This document shows positions 13,401-22,965 of a stretch of DNA of 64,000 nt, piece by piece. This stretch comes from Leptasterias polaris (lineage: Eukaryota > Echinodermata > Asteroidea > Forcipulatida > Asteriidae). The notes under the pieces are model-generated. The model ran no database searches and was not told the origin of the DNA. It saw only the letters and a program-made list of their open reading frames with translations. The stretch spans positions 3,168,501 to 3,232,500 of the forward strand of contig JAZGTN010000017.1 of NCBI GenBank assembly GCA_037783415.1, read 5' to 3'. Position numbers and translations under genes: made by a program. Position 1 is the stretch's first letter. The number at the start of each line of letters is the position of its first letter.

Positions 13401-16400
13401 GAGGTAAAGGGTCACATGCAAATGCAATGCAGGTCATTTTTGCCCCATAAACAAACCGCGCTTGTTACTAAGGACGTGAACATATCCTGTCACATGTTCC
13501 AAACAGAGCGCAGTGATTGGTCGAGACGCCAAAGATTAATCTCGCGCATGCGCTGTGGTCTCGTTTCATGACTTCCTCGGAACACACACACGTACAGCTA
13601 GCATTGTGCGTGCCACGTTGTTTTCTGCACACGAACAGATGCCATGGGTTCGAGTTGACCTGGGTACGAGTCGACTTCTTTCCGTCAAAACATCGTCAGG
13701 GATTGTTTATCTCCGACATCACTGATTTCATACTTTCTTTCGTGATTAAGTTGATTGAAGTTGACTCCAAAAATACCACTATCATGCTAAAGCTTTTTAG
13801 GATCTTTGAAACGCAACGATCTTCACTAAATCACAGAGGAGAGCTATAGTATAATTATTATACATGTCTGGTTTCGTTGTATGACTCGAACTTTTGAGAA
13901 CTCGTAAATTTATATTCTGATTTAACTTGCTGGCGACAGCGGAAGACGACAACATAGTACATAATGGATCATGTTTCAAGTGATACTTCTTGGATTAATA
14001 TTTAGTTCTTGTTTTTACCAAAACCTTGAAATGTTAGCCCAAAACTTACATGTTTATTTTAATTGATATTTTCAATGTCCAATGGAATATATATTTTGTA
14101 TTAACAGAAGCATAATTTGTCACCCTGGAAGTTTTTATATTTGAAAAGAGGAGCTTTTATGTTTTAACCTGCCCAATAGTGTGAAATATTTACATTAACA
14201 TTCAGATTTAATACATTATGCAAATTGGTAAAAACATGCAATTCCATGCTTCATAAAATATCAAATTTTGATATAATATTCTAAGAGTCATGAACAACAG
14301 TTGGTCCAAATTTTAGACCAATATTTTAACAGGAAGGGGTTTGTTGCTAGGGTCTTTTACAACAAACTTTCCTATTTCTAATTCTCAATCTCATGGTTCA
14401 TTGACGATGGTTTTTCTCCTGAAGTCACTCAAGTAATGTTGAAATTTTTTTGAGATTTTATTATGTAAAGCTAGGTTTATCTCAAGATTGCAAAATGCTA
14501 CAGAGTTCCATCATACACCAAATTAAAGCTTAGAGTATGGCCTTTCCATCCATGTGTGTAACTCCAAAAGTAAATTTTGCGACATAAGGGCCATTTTTGC
14601 AGAGCGGGTCACAGATGGTAAGATATGGTCTTTTGGCCACCAGTTCAGACACTGCCTTTATAGTGGAACAAAAGAAGTCAGGTGGAAAAGGAGTGAAAAG
14701 AAAAAGCAGATTGCAGACGAGAAAAGCAGGAGACGAACAATGAAAAGTAATTGGGAAGGAGATGAAAGGGGGGGGGGGGGGGGAGGTTAGAAGGACATTT
14801 TCTAGTTGTTTTTGACACACAGTTTTGATTGGTCAATGAATTAAGGGCTGAAGCTTTAGGGATTAGTCCGTTAAACTTTTAGATTAAGGGATAGTTTTGC
14901 TTTTTGATTGCAGTCATGTTGAGTTTGTTTGTCAGCTCAGGACTATCGTTAGCAGTTTGTTTGTCAGCTCAGGACTATCGTTAGCAGTTTGTTTGGTTTT
15001 CATAAAAACAAAATTGTATATTTTGGAGCTCCTGGTAAATGGAGTTTGTTGATCAAGAGAGGTCTCCAAAGTAATTGTTTGGCACAAAAAACCATTCCTT
15101 TTCAAACAAAAACATTTATTTGGGGATTTTGATTTATTTCTTCAAATTTATAGTTTCATCTAATGCCTTTTTGATCATTAAGGATGAAATACAACTACTG
15201 GCTGTATAGTGCTGAGCCGACGACCTGTCACTAAGATGATAGTTTCTAGTTTTTTCAAACAATTTGCAAATCTATACAAGAACAAACTATTGGATTAAAT
15301 ACTCAAATCCCTTTTTTCCCCCTCTTCTATGACACTTTAGGACAATGAAAGCGTTTGAAGTGTGGGTCAAGAAAGGTCGGGTAAACTGTGATTACCGCGT
15401 GCCCTCTGAGATGTGCGTCATGATGAACGTATTGACCGATGCCAAGGTCCAGTCGTCAAAGCTCTGCCCCGTCTCTAAGGACCAGGAGAATGTAAGTTCC
15501 ACTCCGCAGAGCAACTCTAACTGTGTTCACAATAACTGCTCATTTTCAAAAGACAAATCTACGATGGCCCTCTAGCCAACTATAGTCCCATTGCACAATG
15601 TGGAACGCTCGTTCGAACATGATGCCCGCCCTTCCATTTTGGGAGTCAAACTGTACACAAGAATCATAGAGGACTCCCAAAATGGAAGGGCTCGCATTAT
15701 GTTCAAACGTACGTTCCGCGTCGTGCAATGGGTCTATAGCCAACTTTCCCATGACATTCTCTGACTGTGTGCCAAAATCCGTGCTTTGTATCATCAAAGG
15801 CACAATCCCATCACCTACCTGCCATACTTAACTTTTCCTACTCCCCACCTGAACAAATAGACCATCTCCTGACGATGACTAGAGCAAGCTAGTTGAAACG
15901 TTGAGACCTATTAAGAACTCACTCCGCGGCAGTGTAGTTATTAACGAGAAGTTCCCCCGATCCACATAGCGAAAGTAGTAGTCCCACCCGATTTCCTACC
16001 TCCCCCAGGTAGTAGTTAATAAGCAGGACAGTTCTTTTCAGAACTGAGAAGTCTCCCGAATTCCGGATATTCTACTCCGCGGCAGTAGAATAAAAAGCAA
16101 GACAAGTTCTCAAAGAACAAAATCTACCTAGCAAGTAGATATACACATGGTGTTACCGCAAACCAAATAAATATATAATTAAATAGACCATGGTTACAAC
16201 ACTAGAACCAATGCTGATGGTAAATTTAACCTACCTAGCTTAAAGTTAAAGAATACCCAAATAATGTTTAGTTACAGAGGTACAAAACCATGGAATGAGC
16301 TTCCAGCTACTGTTAGAAACCAACCCTACATAAACTCACTTAGATTAGAATTTAAAAAAAACTTTAGACTCTTCTTCTTGGTTTAAAAAAAATGATGTAC

Positions 16401-19400
16401 AATCCTCATGTTCACATTTTTGTTCCTCATTGTTTGTTTAATGTTTGGTTGTACACTTTTGTAATATTGTAATGTTGTATGTTTTTAGTGGTTCGACTTG
16501 GCATCAGTGGAAAACAGCTCTCATGCTGAGCTGATTTTACCCAGTATAAATAAAATATAAATGAAATAAATAAATAAGTGCTGTATATATCCCCCTAATG
16601 AAAATACCTCTAGTTTAGCGCCTTGCATTTGGTGTACAAGAAACCCGGATGACCTGAGATTTTTTTGTATTTTGTGATTCATTACCAGCATCAGTACCAC
16701 ACCAAGATTGACGATGTCGTACAGACACAGAGTTCCATACTCATCAACACGCTGGTGGCCAAGATGAGTTGTATCTTGGAGAACATGCTGTCTAAGCTGG
16801 CTCGATACGACGAGGGTACATTCATGGCTTCCATTCTGTCGTTCACGGTAAGTCGTCGTAGTCGACGTTCATATGAAAATTGGGTGGACTTAAATAAGAT
16901 TGGAATGGCTGACTCAGTGATAAGCAATTGTCATTTGGGCCAGGACCCTCAGTCCTTCTTAATCCTTCATTTCGACAAAGAGGATTAAGCATTCCATTTG
17001 GGATTGTCAAGATCACCAAAGGGTGTTAACAAACATGTCCCAAATGATAACGGCCCAGTGCCTCCAACAGAATGTTCCAAACATTATTTTCAGAGTTTCT
17101 AAAACACTCTTAGCACCATGTTAACTTCTTCATATCGGTATTTTGAATAAATGTCCTTCCCGACCGCGGTATTATTTGTTTCATTTTGATGGAGCTTCTT
17201 GAGTAATCGTTTTCCTTTGAAAAAATTGTTGCTACTATAAAACCCTGACTTGACAAAGGAAAGACAACAAAAGTTCTCATAATTAGTTCTAGGATTTGAT
17301 GTTGTCGTGTGAGAAAATTGAGTAGGCAACTCACTGTGATTCGCAGAACCTCGGCCATGAACCAGGGCCGAAAATCTGCCATGGTATGTTGGAATCTCGG
17401 AATGCTTACCTCCCATTTAGCCAAATAATATAATGAAGAAGAATGGTGGCAGCTTGTCCATTCTTGTTTGCCACATTTGTACAACAACAGGACTAAAGTC
17501 TGGAATGGCACTAACCCCCGGGATTGTATGAGGCATGTTTACCAGAACCTGTTGTCGCTCTCTGTACGGGTGAAACAAAGCGTATCAGGGTAGGTACCTG
17601 ACTCGACACGCTATACACTGGAAAGTCTGGCTGGATACAAACATAAAATTCCGAAAATGTTCCGGGCATTAAAATATTTCCGCAGTAAGTGTTTCCCCCA
17701 AAATATTTGCTTTTAAACTTGTCATTCGACGTGAAGGGATTAGTCTGACCTGAAGAAACTTCTTTGTTATCGGGGAAAAAATAGTTTAAAAAAGTAAAAT
17801 AAATTTTAAAAATAATGTTGGTTTTGTCTGTACAGAAACCAGGAACGGAGGTGGCTGATGACTACGCTTGCTTTGTCTGTGAGAATCTAGATGAAGTCAG
17901 GGAATATCTACATGATGATGAATTCATCTATTCATTATTTGATGTGAGTCAGTCTTTAGTTAAGGGTCGTTTAAAGACCCATCTTTATTTCTCTTTGTCT
18001 TCAAACTTTGTAACTCTTTAAAACATTCCTAATAAGAAGTGTTAGATTAATGATGTGGACTGTTAACCATAATCATAGAGTAATTGCTTGGTTTGTTCAT
18101 TTTGTTTTTGTATAATTGGAATTTAGCAGTGTTGTAACCAAGTCATCTTTGCTCAAGTCAAGTCAAGTCACAAGTCATTTTTGCTCAAGTCAAGTCAAGT
18201 CACAAGTCATTTTTACTCAAGTCAAGTCAAGTCGCAAGTCAAATTTTCGCAAGTCTTGTCAAGTCACAAGTCAAATTTTTGTCTCCCATGACTAAATACA
18301 ACCACAGGTCTCGAACTTCGTGTTCAAATTATTGCCGTGCTTTTTCTAGAATTTGAAGGGCATCGCAGCAATTTCGTAAATGTAAAAAGGGCTCCACAGC
18401 ATTTTCGGCGAATGTGGGGGTGCATCATGGCAAAAACTAAATTTTAAAAAATTTAACAAGACAGATGAAAAAACTAAGGTTGAAAAACGTTTACACAACC
18501 ACGGATGTGATCTAAAATAATGCCTCTTCACCACCACAGCATTTTGACTTTGCACAAACACCCCGCAAAAAATTCCCCAAAACAACAAAACAAAACATAG
18601 AAGAAACAAATCTTACGTTTTACATTAAAATAATCTCTCTGTTGATCCAAAATGTCCTAAATGGTGTCATTTTTGTAAAATAAAGCCTACAAGTTGTGCA
18701 GTTTTTCGTAAACAAGCTAACATTTCCGAGGAACTGTGCTTTGAAGACCTCGACGGCTTTTGCGTGAATACCAGTGGCTCATTGCTCTGTCGCACGGTTT
18801 TAGTTCGCGCACCAGCGATGGTGATTATTGCAATTCGGGGGAAAAACCCTTTTCCCCGAGCATGGTCTTTTGTCAAAGCGTTTCGTATCTATCGTGTAAC
18901 GCATTGAAATATTTCACCAATAGAGGGCTTTTATTCCAATTGTATCACATTGTTTTGAAACGCCCTCTAGCGTTCAATGTTTTCTACCTTTATTGTTGCA
19001 CACATAGGAATGAGATAAGACTAGGAGCCTCTAAGTTGGAAACGATGTGACCGTGTGCGTTGTGTAAACTGTGATCGCAATGTGGTCCGTGTTTTGCGAA
19101 ACTTCCGAGTGAATTTTTTCGACATTTTATCCGAACTGTAAAAATGTAAACGTATAACTTGACATTTAGTATTCATTTAGTGTTGTAACCAAGTCATTTT
19201 TTCTCAAGTCAAGTCAAGTCGCAAGTCAATGAAATTGGCGACTCGAGTCTGACTCGAGTCCAAGTCACTGACTCGAGTCAACAACACTTGAATTTAGTAT
19301 TTGTTTTCTTTTTGTAGTAAATTGTAAATGCTGTATTACTTTTAGAGACGGTGCATTCCTTTTTTCGGAATTTGCCATGAGCCTGTGCCCGTCATGCGTT

Positions 19401-21139
19401 GTGCAAAATGCGTAGTGTGCAATCCTTTAAAATAAAAATACACGCCAAGCAATGCACATATGTCCCTTGCGCATGCGTGTTTTCACCTGTAAACTCCCTA
19501 GAGCGAGTACACTGCGCACCGCACCGTTGATCATCAAACATGTACAAAGCGTTTAACGTCGCCTATCCAGTTAACATTAACAGAGATCAATGGTTGTAAC
19601 CAATACCAATGCATTATAAATAGGGTGGATTTAATCAGCCCTGCCAATACACAGTCAACACAAATTGGGTGGATTAACAGGACACTGCTAGGGTTCAAGG
19701 CTAATTATTATTATTATGACGCCCTCAAGCGGGACATCCTTCGACGAATCCAATCTTCTCTGTTCCATATGCAGGTAGACAGCTCTGCTGTGGGTTTCCA
19801 CGCCAGCATCACTCCTGAGGACAACGACATAGCTCGTTCTCTGTCTGCCCCTCAGCCTCACCCCATGAGTTGGTTCCCACAGAACCAGTCCGCTTGCCGG
19901 CAGTTCTGGGTGTCTGTAGCAGTGTCCCGCCCGGCCCATAGGCTAATAGTCATTTGTCATATTATTAGTATCTTGATTGTAGTGACCTTATTGTTTTTTG
20001 ACTGCAGGCTTTTTATGCAGCCAACATGAACCTGTTGTGTGACTGGTTGTCAGATCGGATGGACCTTCAGCTGCATGTACATCAACTCAGCACATTGCTA
20101 CGTATTACCAATGTAAGTATTAATGATGATAACTCCAAAATTGTAAAGTGCCATCTGTCTATGACCAAACATATTCCAAGGTGCTGGAAAAAAAGAAAAT
20201 TAAGAAAAGCATACATTACAAGATACTTGGATTATCGAGGTTTACATTGGATCGTTTATAGAGCACTTTACAGAGTGATTTTTCACACTAACAAAAACCA
20301 AGTGGGTTAACACACAATACACCTTCGTCATGGTGTCGGCCATCTTGGGTGCCCCCCTCCCCTCCCACTCATACTGTACTCAAACCGAGGCTGAAAGGTA
20401 GAATAGACTGACGCCATTTTGGTCTGATGGTACCCTTTATAGTCGGACTGTGCAGGTGTTGCAAGTATTCAAACATTGGGACCCATTAAAGCACATGTAC
20501 AGCATTGCTAATTATCAAAGACCAGTATCCGTGCTTTATGTGACCCAACATATACATGAAATGACAAACCTGGGAAAGCTTAAGCTCAATCAGTCATCGG
20601 AGTCAGGAGAAAATTGTGAAAACCCCTTACTTGTATTCATTGTTTTGCAACATTGTTTTACTCATTTGTTCAAAACCATAGCATTTCAGGCCATCCATGA
20701 CCATCTTTACACCATGTAAGTTATGTGCAAACCTGTAAACTATTGTGTTGTCAATCTTACCACTGTTGTGTACATCCTTTAAAGTCGTGTTTTGTCTCAT
20801 ACTCAATTGAAGCAATGTTTGTGGGAACTGAAGGTTCCCAAAAAGGTATAAATATCCTTAAGTCTTGGACAGCTGTTGCACACATGGAACAAGACAAATC
20901 CAGGGCTAGTTTGTTTTTTTTTGAATTTTTTTCTCATGATTTTGTTTGTTTTGAAACAGAAAATGTACAAAGATTTTGAGATGCACGGCGTATCCAACCG
21001 GAGCCTGAACAGCAAGACGTACGAGGCGGTACGTCACCGGCTGCAAGTGGAGGAAGCCACTGCGTCTGTAACCCACGGCAACCTGGCCTTGACCAACGGC
21101 AGTACAGAGGATGAGGACGATGATGAGGATCAAGACTAA
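1331..21139 (+). CDS. CADPS: Calcium-dependent secretion activator (CAPS), C-terminal 420 residues, partial gene
   Basis: CAPS is a cytosolic and vesicle-associated protein that primes dense-core vesicles for Ca2+-triggered exocytosis. Its Munc13-homology (MUN-like) region acts on SNAREs and the C terminus binds dense-core vesicles. Nine exons join in phase: 1331-1440, 9897-10053, 11210-11348, 12414-12569, 15341-15491, 16689-16847, 17836-17943, 20008-20112, 20960-21139 (1265 nt). All introns are GT-AG. Family hallmarks in order are [80 protein letters not shown] and VEEATASV, ending in an acidic tail. Compared with vertebrate CADPS as I remember it, the linker after WEP is much shorter ([13 protein letters not shown]) and about eleven residues after LSFT are absent. 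The N-terminal C2 and PH domains are outside the window. Vertebrates have two paralogues; I see nothing to assign CADPS versus CADPS2. Confidence 0.95.
3323..3434. repeat. Short palindromic MITE (ends AAGGCCRTGTTTGATT)
   Basis: The left end AAGGCCGTGTTTGATT and the right end AATCAAACATGGCCTT are inverted copies (15 of 16). Interior pieces GGCTGTGGCT and AGCCACAGCC extend the hairpin. About 112 bp and no coding capacity. Confidence 0.65.
3730..4560. repeat. Polypyrimidine minisatellite, 39-bp unit
   Basis: An almost pure C/T strand of about 830 bp. In the middle the higher-order unit is 39 bp (TTTGTCTTTCCTTACCCC, then TTTGTCATCTTCCCTTATCTC), and it degrades at both ends to shorter CT units. 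Because 39 is divisible by 3, several long open frames of Leu/Ser/Phe/Pro arise. They have no coding character. Confidence 0.9.
7190..7700 (+). mobile_element. tRNA-related SINE-like repeat
   Basis: A degenerate tRNA-like head at about 7192-7260 carries an A-box-like GTGGCTAGTGAGT and a good B box GGTTCGAATCC. The body contains TTTTCCTCCCTTCGAATAAA, a block typical of tRNA-derived SINE bodies; a similar GTTTTCCTCCCACACC is found inverted at 51780-51800. A 28-bp direct duplication (TCCCTGTAGCTCATGATTCT and following bases) lies at 7434-7489. The exact 3' end is unclear. Confidence 0.5.
8454..8590. repeat. Palindromic MITE (GGTTCATACTTCCTGC ends)
   Basis: The left arm has GGTTCATACTTCCTGC then AATGCGAATGCGAAG. 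The right arm is its inverse, CTTCGCACGAAGCATTCGC then GCAGGAAGTATGAAC. No open frame of interest. Confidence 0.65.
9897..10053 (+). CDS. CADPS: CADPS exon b
   Basis: Begins [20 protein letters not shown], contains [20 protein letters not shown] and ends NDYLRLE plus one base. The acceptor is CCCGCAAG, the donor GTAGGT at 10054. It follows an 8.5 kb intron. One nucleotide is carried to the next exon, completing an Asn codon (A|AT). Confidence 0.95.
10113..10485 (-). mobile_element. tRNA-Leu-like SINE, minus strand
   Basis: Read on the minus strand, the tRNA-like head (10482 down to 10398) has an acceptor like GTGTCAATGCCG, an anticodon region ACTCAAGCTCTGG (CAA, Leu-like) and the B box GGTTCGAGTCC. 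The body AGTGTCCTTAAGCAAGACAC and the tail AATGCGCTTTGAG match the family seen at 37711-38067. It lies 60 bp downstream of CADPS exon b. Confidence 0.7.
11210..11348 (+). CDS. CADPS: CADPS exon c
   Basis: Encodes (N)[19 protein letters not shown], then the strongly conserved [16 protein letters not shown], and ends KWEPK plus GG. The acceptor is TTGCACAG and the donor GTGGGT at 11349. In vertebrates a longer, partly alternatively spliced linker follows this point. Confidence 0.95.
11836..12170 (-). mobile_element. LINE 3' end with RT C-terminal remnant, minus strand
   Basis: The minus-strand frame from 12163 reads [20 protein letters not shown] then FKCKLKFIL. This is the pattern x-GPxxWNxLPxxIxxxxSxxxFKxKLK at the C terminus of many CR1/L2/Jockey-type LINE reverse transcriptases. 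It is 5'-truncated and followed by an AAAATGCGC tail and AATAAT repeats. The clade cannot be assigned from this fragment. Confidence 0.65.
12414..12569 (+). CDS. CADPS: CADPS exon d
   Basis: Completes the Gly codon (GG|T), then reads [19 protein letters not shown] and ends MIESCVN plus AG. The acceptor is ACATCTAG and the donor GTGGGT at 12570. A LINE- or SINE-like tail rich in TTCAATTCAATTC lies about 100 bp upstream in the intron (12265-12360). Confidence 0.95.
12620..12945 (+). repeat. Dispersed 310-bp repeat, copy 1 (GACGATGACTAGAGCAAGC start)
   Basis: Starts GACGATGACTAGAGCAAGCT and ends near CATGGTGTTACTGCAAACCA. It is about 90% like 15868-16175. Shared internal blocks include GCGAAAGTAGTAGTCCC, GGACAGTTCTTTTCAGAACT and CGGCAGTAGAATAAAAAGC. 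The first 30 bases fold into a hairpin (GACTAG/CTAGTC) next to AAAACG. The family is unknown to me; a Penelope-like element is possible. Confidence 0.7.
13041..14613. mobile_element. 1.57 kb element with inverted ends TGTGACCCGCTCTGCAAAAA
   Basis: The left end TGTGACCCGCTCTGCAAAAA continues into GGCCCGTAAGTCGC. The right end at 14613, read inverted, is TGTGACCCGCTCTGCAAAAA then TGGCCCTTATGTCGC, so the first 20 bases are identical. No transposase domain is recognisable inside. The longest open frame (13517-13849, 110 aa) has no motif I know. It appears to sit inside a remnant of the GGGCCCAATTTC MITE family (12975-13040). Non-autonomous DNA transposon is the best reading; no clear target-site duplication is visible. 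Confidence 0.65.
14922..14985. repeat. 32-bp direct duplication
   Basis: Two adjacent identical copies of a 32-bp unit that begins AGTTTGTTTGTCAGCTCAGG and ends TATCGTTAGC. It lies in the intron between CADPS exons d and e. Confidence 0.9.
15341..15491 (+). CDS. CADPS: CADPS exon e
   Basis: Completes the Arg codon (AG|G), then reads [20 protein letters not shown] and ends CPVSKDQEN in phase 0. The acceptor is ACACTTTAG and the donor GTAAGT at 15492. It corresponds to the vertebrate segment following SCVKRT. Confidence 0.93.
15580..15739. repeat. Palindromic MITE (CTATAGTCCCATTGCAC ends)
   Basis: The ends CTATAGTCCCATTGCAC and GTGCAATGGGTCTATAG are inverted copies (16 of 17). The arms continue with CCTTCCATTTTGGGAGTC and its inverse, giving a hairpin of about 160 bp. 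It lies 88 bp after CADPS exon e. It is flanked by CCAA on both sides, which could be a target duplication or chance. Confidence 0.75.
15868..16175 (+). repeat. Dispersed 310-bp repeat, copy 2
   Basis: Second copy of the repeat at 12620-12945, in the same orientation. It begins GACGATGACTAGAGCAAGCT (15871) and ends near CGCAAACCAAATAAATATA. It is directly followed by a LINE 3' end, so the two may belong to one element or be adjacent insertions. Confidence 0.7.
16183..16575 (+). mobile_element. LINE 3' end: RT C terminus and AAATAAAT tail
   Basis: An open frame 16183-16386 carries [19 protein letters not shown] then [15 protein letters not shown] and a stop. This is the typical last ~50 residues of a CR1/L2-like LINE ORF2. 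A ~180-bp 3' UTR follows and ends in AAATAAATAAAT-type repeats at about 16555-16575. It is 5'-truncated. It lies in the intron between CADPS exons e and f. Confidence 0.75.
16689..16847 (+). CDS. CADPS: CADPS exon f
   Basis: 53 codons from [14 protein letters not shown] to MASILSFT. Contains LARYDEGTF, matching the conserved LSRYDEGT block. The acceptor is TTACCAG and the donor GTAAGT at 16848. It begins and ends in phase 0. Confidence 0.94.
17836..17943 (+). CDS. CADPS: CADPS exon g
   Basis: 36 codons from [14 protein letters not shown] to FIYSLFD, in phase 0 at both ends. The acceptor is TCTGTACAG and the donor GTGAGT at 17944. The vertebrate residues between SFT and PKPG have no counterpart at the start of this exon, so the insect/echinoderm-type short form seems to be used here. 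Confidence 0.92.
18127..19289. mobile_element. hAT-like non-autonomous element, 1163 bp, with 8-bp target duplication
   Basis: The left end is CAGTGTTGTAACCAAGTC and the right end is GAGTCAACAACACTT. Both are flanked by the 8-bp GAATTTAG (18119-18126 and 19290-19297). An 8-bp duplication with CAGTGTTG-type ends is the hAT superfamily pattern. Subterminal CAAGTCAAGTCAAGTC repeats fill 18140-18280 and 19195-19275. A second left-end-like start lies at 19181, so the right 110 bp could itself be a short copy. No transposase is seen. It lies in the intron between CADPS exons g and h. Confidence 0.7.
20008..20112 (+). CDS. CADPS: CADPS exon h
   Basis: 35 codons: [20 protein letters not shown], then [15 protein letters not shown]. 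Matches the conserved [17 protein letters not shown] block. The acceptor is GACTGCAG, the donor GTAAGT at 20113. Phase 0 at both ends. Confidence 0.94.
20960..21139 (+). CDS. CADPS: CADPS last exon (C terminus and stop)
   Basis: 59 codons plus TAA. Starts [20 protein letters not shown] and contains VEEATASV. It ends in the acidic tail [12 protein letters not shown], as expected for the family's acidic end. The acceptor is TTGAAACAG. Confidence 0.95.
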   Translation, partial: KMYKDFEMHGVSNRSLNSKTYEAVRHRLQVEEATASVTHGNLALTNGSTEDEDDDEDQD

Positions 21140-21660
21140 GGAGAACACAGCAAGACGTCTAGGAGCAAAACAAATCATTCTAAACATTCAAGAGTTTTTT
21201 ACCCACCATTGAAAGGGTTTGATCATTCACTATAAGGAAACTTCGTAGAATTATTCACACAGGGGGGTCATGTTTGACCAATGGAAGCCTTCAAAAAGTA
21301 CAGGTCAATGAATAAAGTAAAGCTGTACCTCCTTGAATCAAGATAAGGTACAGCATTGTGATTGTAGGTGAAGTTGCTGCAACTTGTGTACTGACCATCT
21401 TTGGATTGAGACAGCGTTACAGCAGTGGTAATGTTTGCAAACTCCTGCTACTAATGAGCTTACTCTGTTTGAATCAAGATAAGGTACAGCATTGGTGATG
21501 TTGGCAAGTCTATTGCCACTGGTGTGCTCGCTCACTTTGAATTAGAATCACAATGGTATAATGGAAGTTTCTGGTTACAACGTAGTTATAAAGTTGGTCA
21601 AACACGAACCCCTGTGAATAATTCACAATAAATGTAATAATTTTGTTGTTGTTATTATGC
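21140..21660 (+). other. CADPS 3' UTR start, candidate polyadenylation signals
   Basis: AATAAA occurs at 21311-21316 and at 21627-21632 downstream of the CADPS stop. Either could be used; transcript data would decide. Between them are two similar segments with AATCAAGATAAGGTACAGCATTG-type sequence (21337 and 21474), a 137-bp-spaced direct repeat. Confidence 0.4.
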
Positions 21661-21920
21661 AGGGTCAGTATTTCAAATGCCTTTAAATGGTTCATTCAGA
21701 GAAGTGTTTACTTGTGGAATTGTGATCTGGGCACAAAACAATTGTGCTTACCAGAAAAAAGGTAACCAGCCAAAACACAATGTCATATTATTTGCAACTG
21801 GTTTCCTGCTTATTGTTGCTTAGCAGAAAAATCGTTGAGTGCTGTTGCCAGCTTAAGCCGCTCTATGAAATTGGGCTCTGCTGCTAGCATTCAGTCAAAT
21901 GAAGTTAACAGCAGAAGTGT

Positions 21921-22263
21921 CTGAAGCCCTTTTCAAAACCATGGCATGGGCTTAGGCTTGGGCTCTGGCTTAGGGCAGATCCTTCCACCAGGGCCCAATT
22001 TCATAGAGCTGCTTAAGCAGAGAATATTGCTTAACAATTGTCTGCTAAGCAGAAATTAGCAGGATACCAGTCACAAATTGTACATGTGACATGGGTGTGT
22101 GGCTGGTAACCTTATTCTGGTAAGCATAATTTTCTTGTGCTTAGCTACTTCTTGTGCTTAAGCAGCTCTATGAAATTGGGCCTTTGTTGAAGCCCGGTGA
22201 GGGAAGGGAACATTTTCAAAATAACTGAAGGAGTTCCAAGCTGTGGTTTTGAAAAGGGCCTGA
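21921..22263. repeat. Palindromic MITE carrying a second MITE
   Basis: The outer ends are CTGAAGCCCTTTTCAAAACC and the inverse GGTTTTGAAAAGGGCCTGA. Inside is a complete copy of the GGGCCCAATTTCATAGAGC family (21991-22182), whose ends GGGCCCAATTTCATAGAGCT and AGCTCTATGAAATTGGGCC are inverted copies. An additional degenerate member of that inner family lies at about 21740-21890. Confidence 0.7.
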
Positions 22264-22499
22264 TAGAGAGGGTAACGATTGATCCAGCCTGTGGTGTTAT
22301 CATACCTCTTGACTTTTTGAAATACTGACCTCGCTCGTTGTGATTGAAACAAACTCTGGTGCACAACGTCATGCTCAATCATGCTGCAATATTTGACAAT
22401 AATGAAGACAAACTCTGTGTGCATGTAGTAATGATGAAAACCCTGGTCAATGTAGAGATGTCAGTAGATTCATCTAGCAGTTTGCATGATCGCATGTTG

Positions 22500-22800
22500 T
22501 GTGTAATTAGCGTCACTCATCGTAGAGGGAGCCCTTTTGTATGGAGACCTCTCATAAAAGGCTGGTTTTTCAAAGTGGAGGTTCTGCATGATGGGAGATT
22601 CCCGATATGAGGAGACTTCCCAAAGTTGGGTCTTCCCATAATCTGGGTCTTTGCACAAATGGGACTTCCCATAATGTGGGACTTTCCATTTGAGAGAGCT
22701 TCCTGTAAAGAGGAACTTCCTGTATGAGAGACTTCCCATAGTGGACTTCCCATATTATGGTTCTTCATTGAGAGGCTTCCTAAATGAGAGGACTTCTCGA
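22500..22800. repeat. Degenerate minisatellite with TTCCCATA-type motif
   Basis: On the minus strand, words such as GGGAAGTC, GGAAGTCC and ATTATGGGAAG recur about every 20-25 bp. The array is decayed and has no fixed unit. Open frames here (for example 121 aa on the minus strand) follow from the repeat and have no domain. Confidence 0.45.
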
Positions 22801-22965
22801 AATAATTTGCACCACGCGCTTGCAAATTGTGAACACCGGCTGAAATAAATAACCCGGCTTCCCCCTTTGCTCTTAGACCCATTCCACTCTACTCTAGCCC
22901 GCATGCCTATAGAGGGCAGCATACACAAATCTTGCGTCGCTGATCTGTTCGTTCTCCTGATCATT

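Noticed and set aside
13517..13849. 110-residue frame as a host gene
   Set aside because: It lies inside an element with inverted ends, has no recognisable domain, and shows no splice or codon support.
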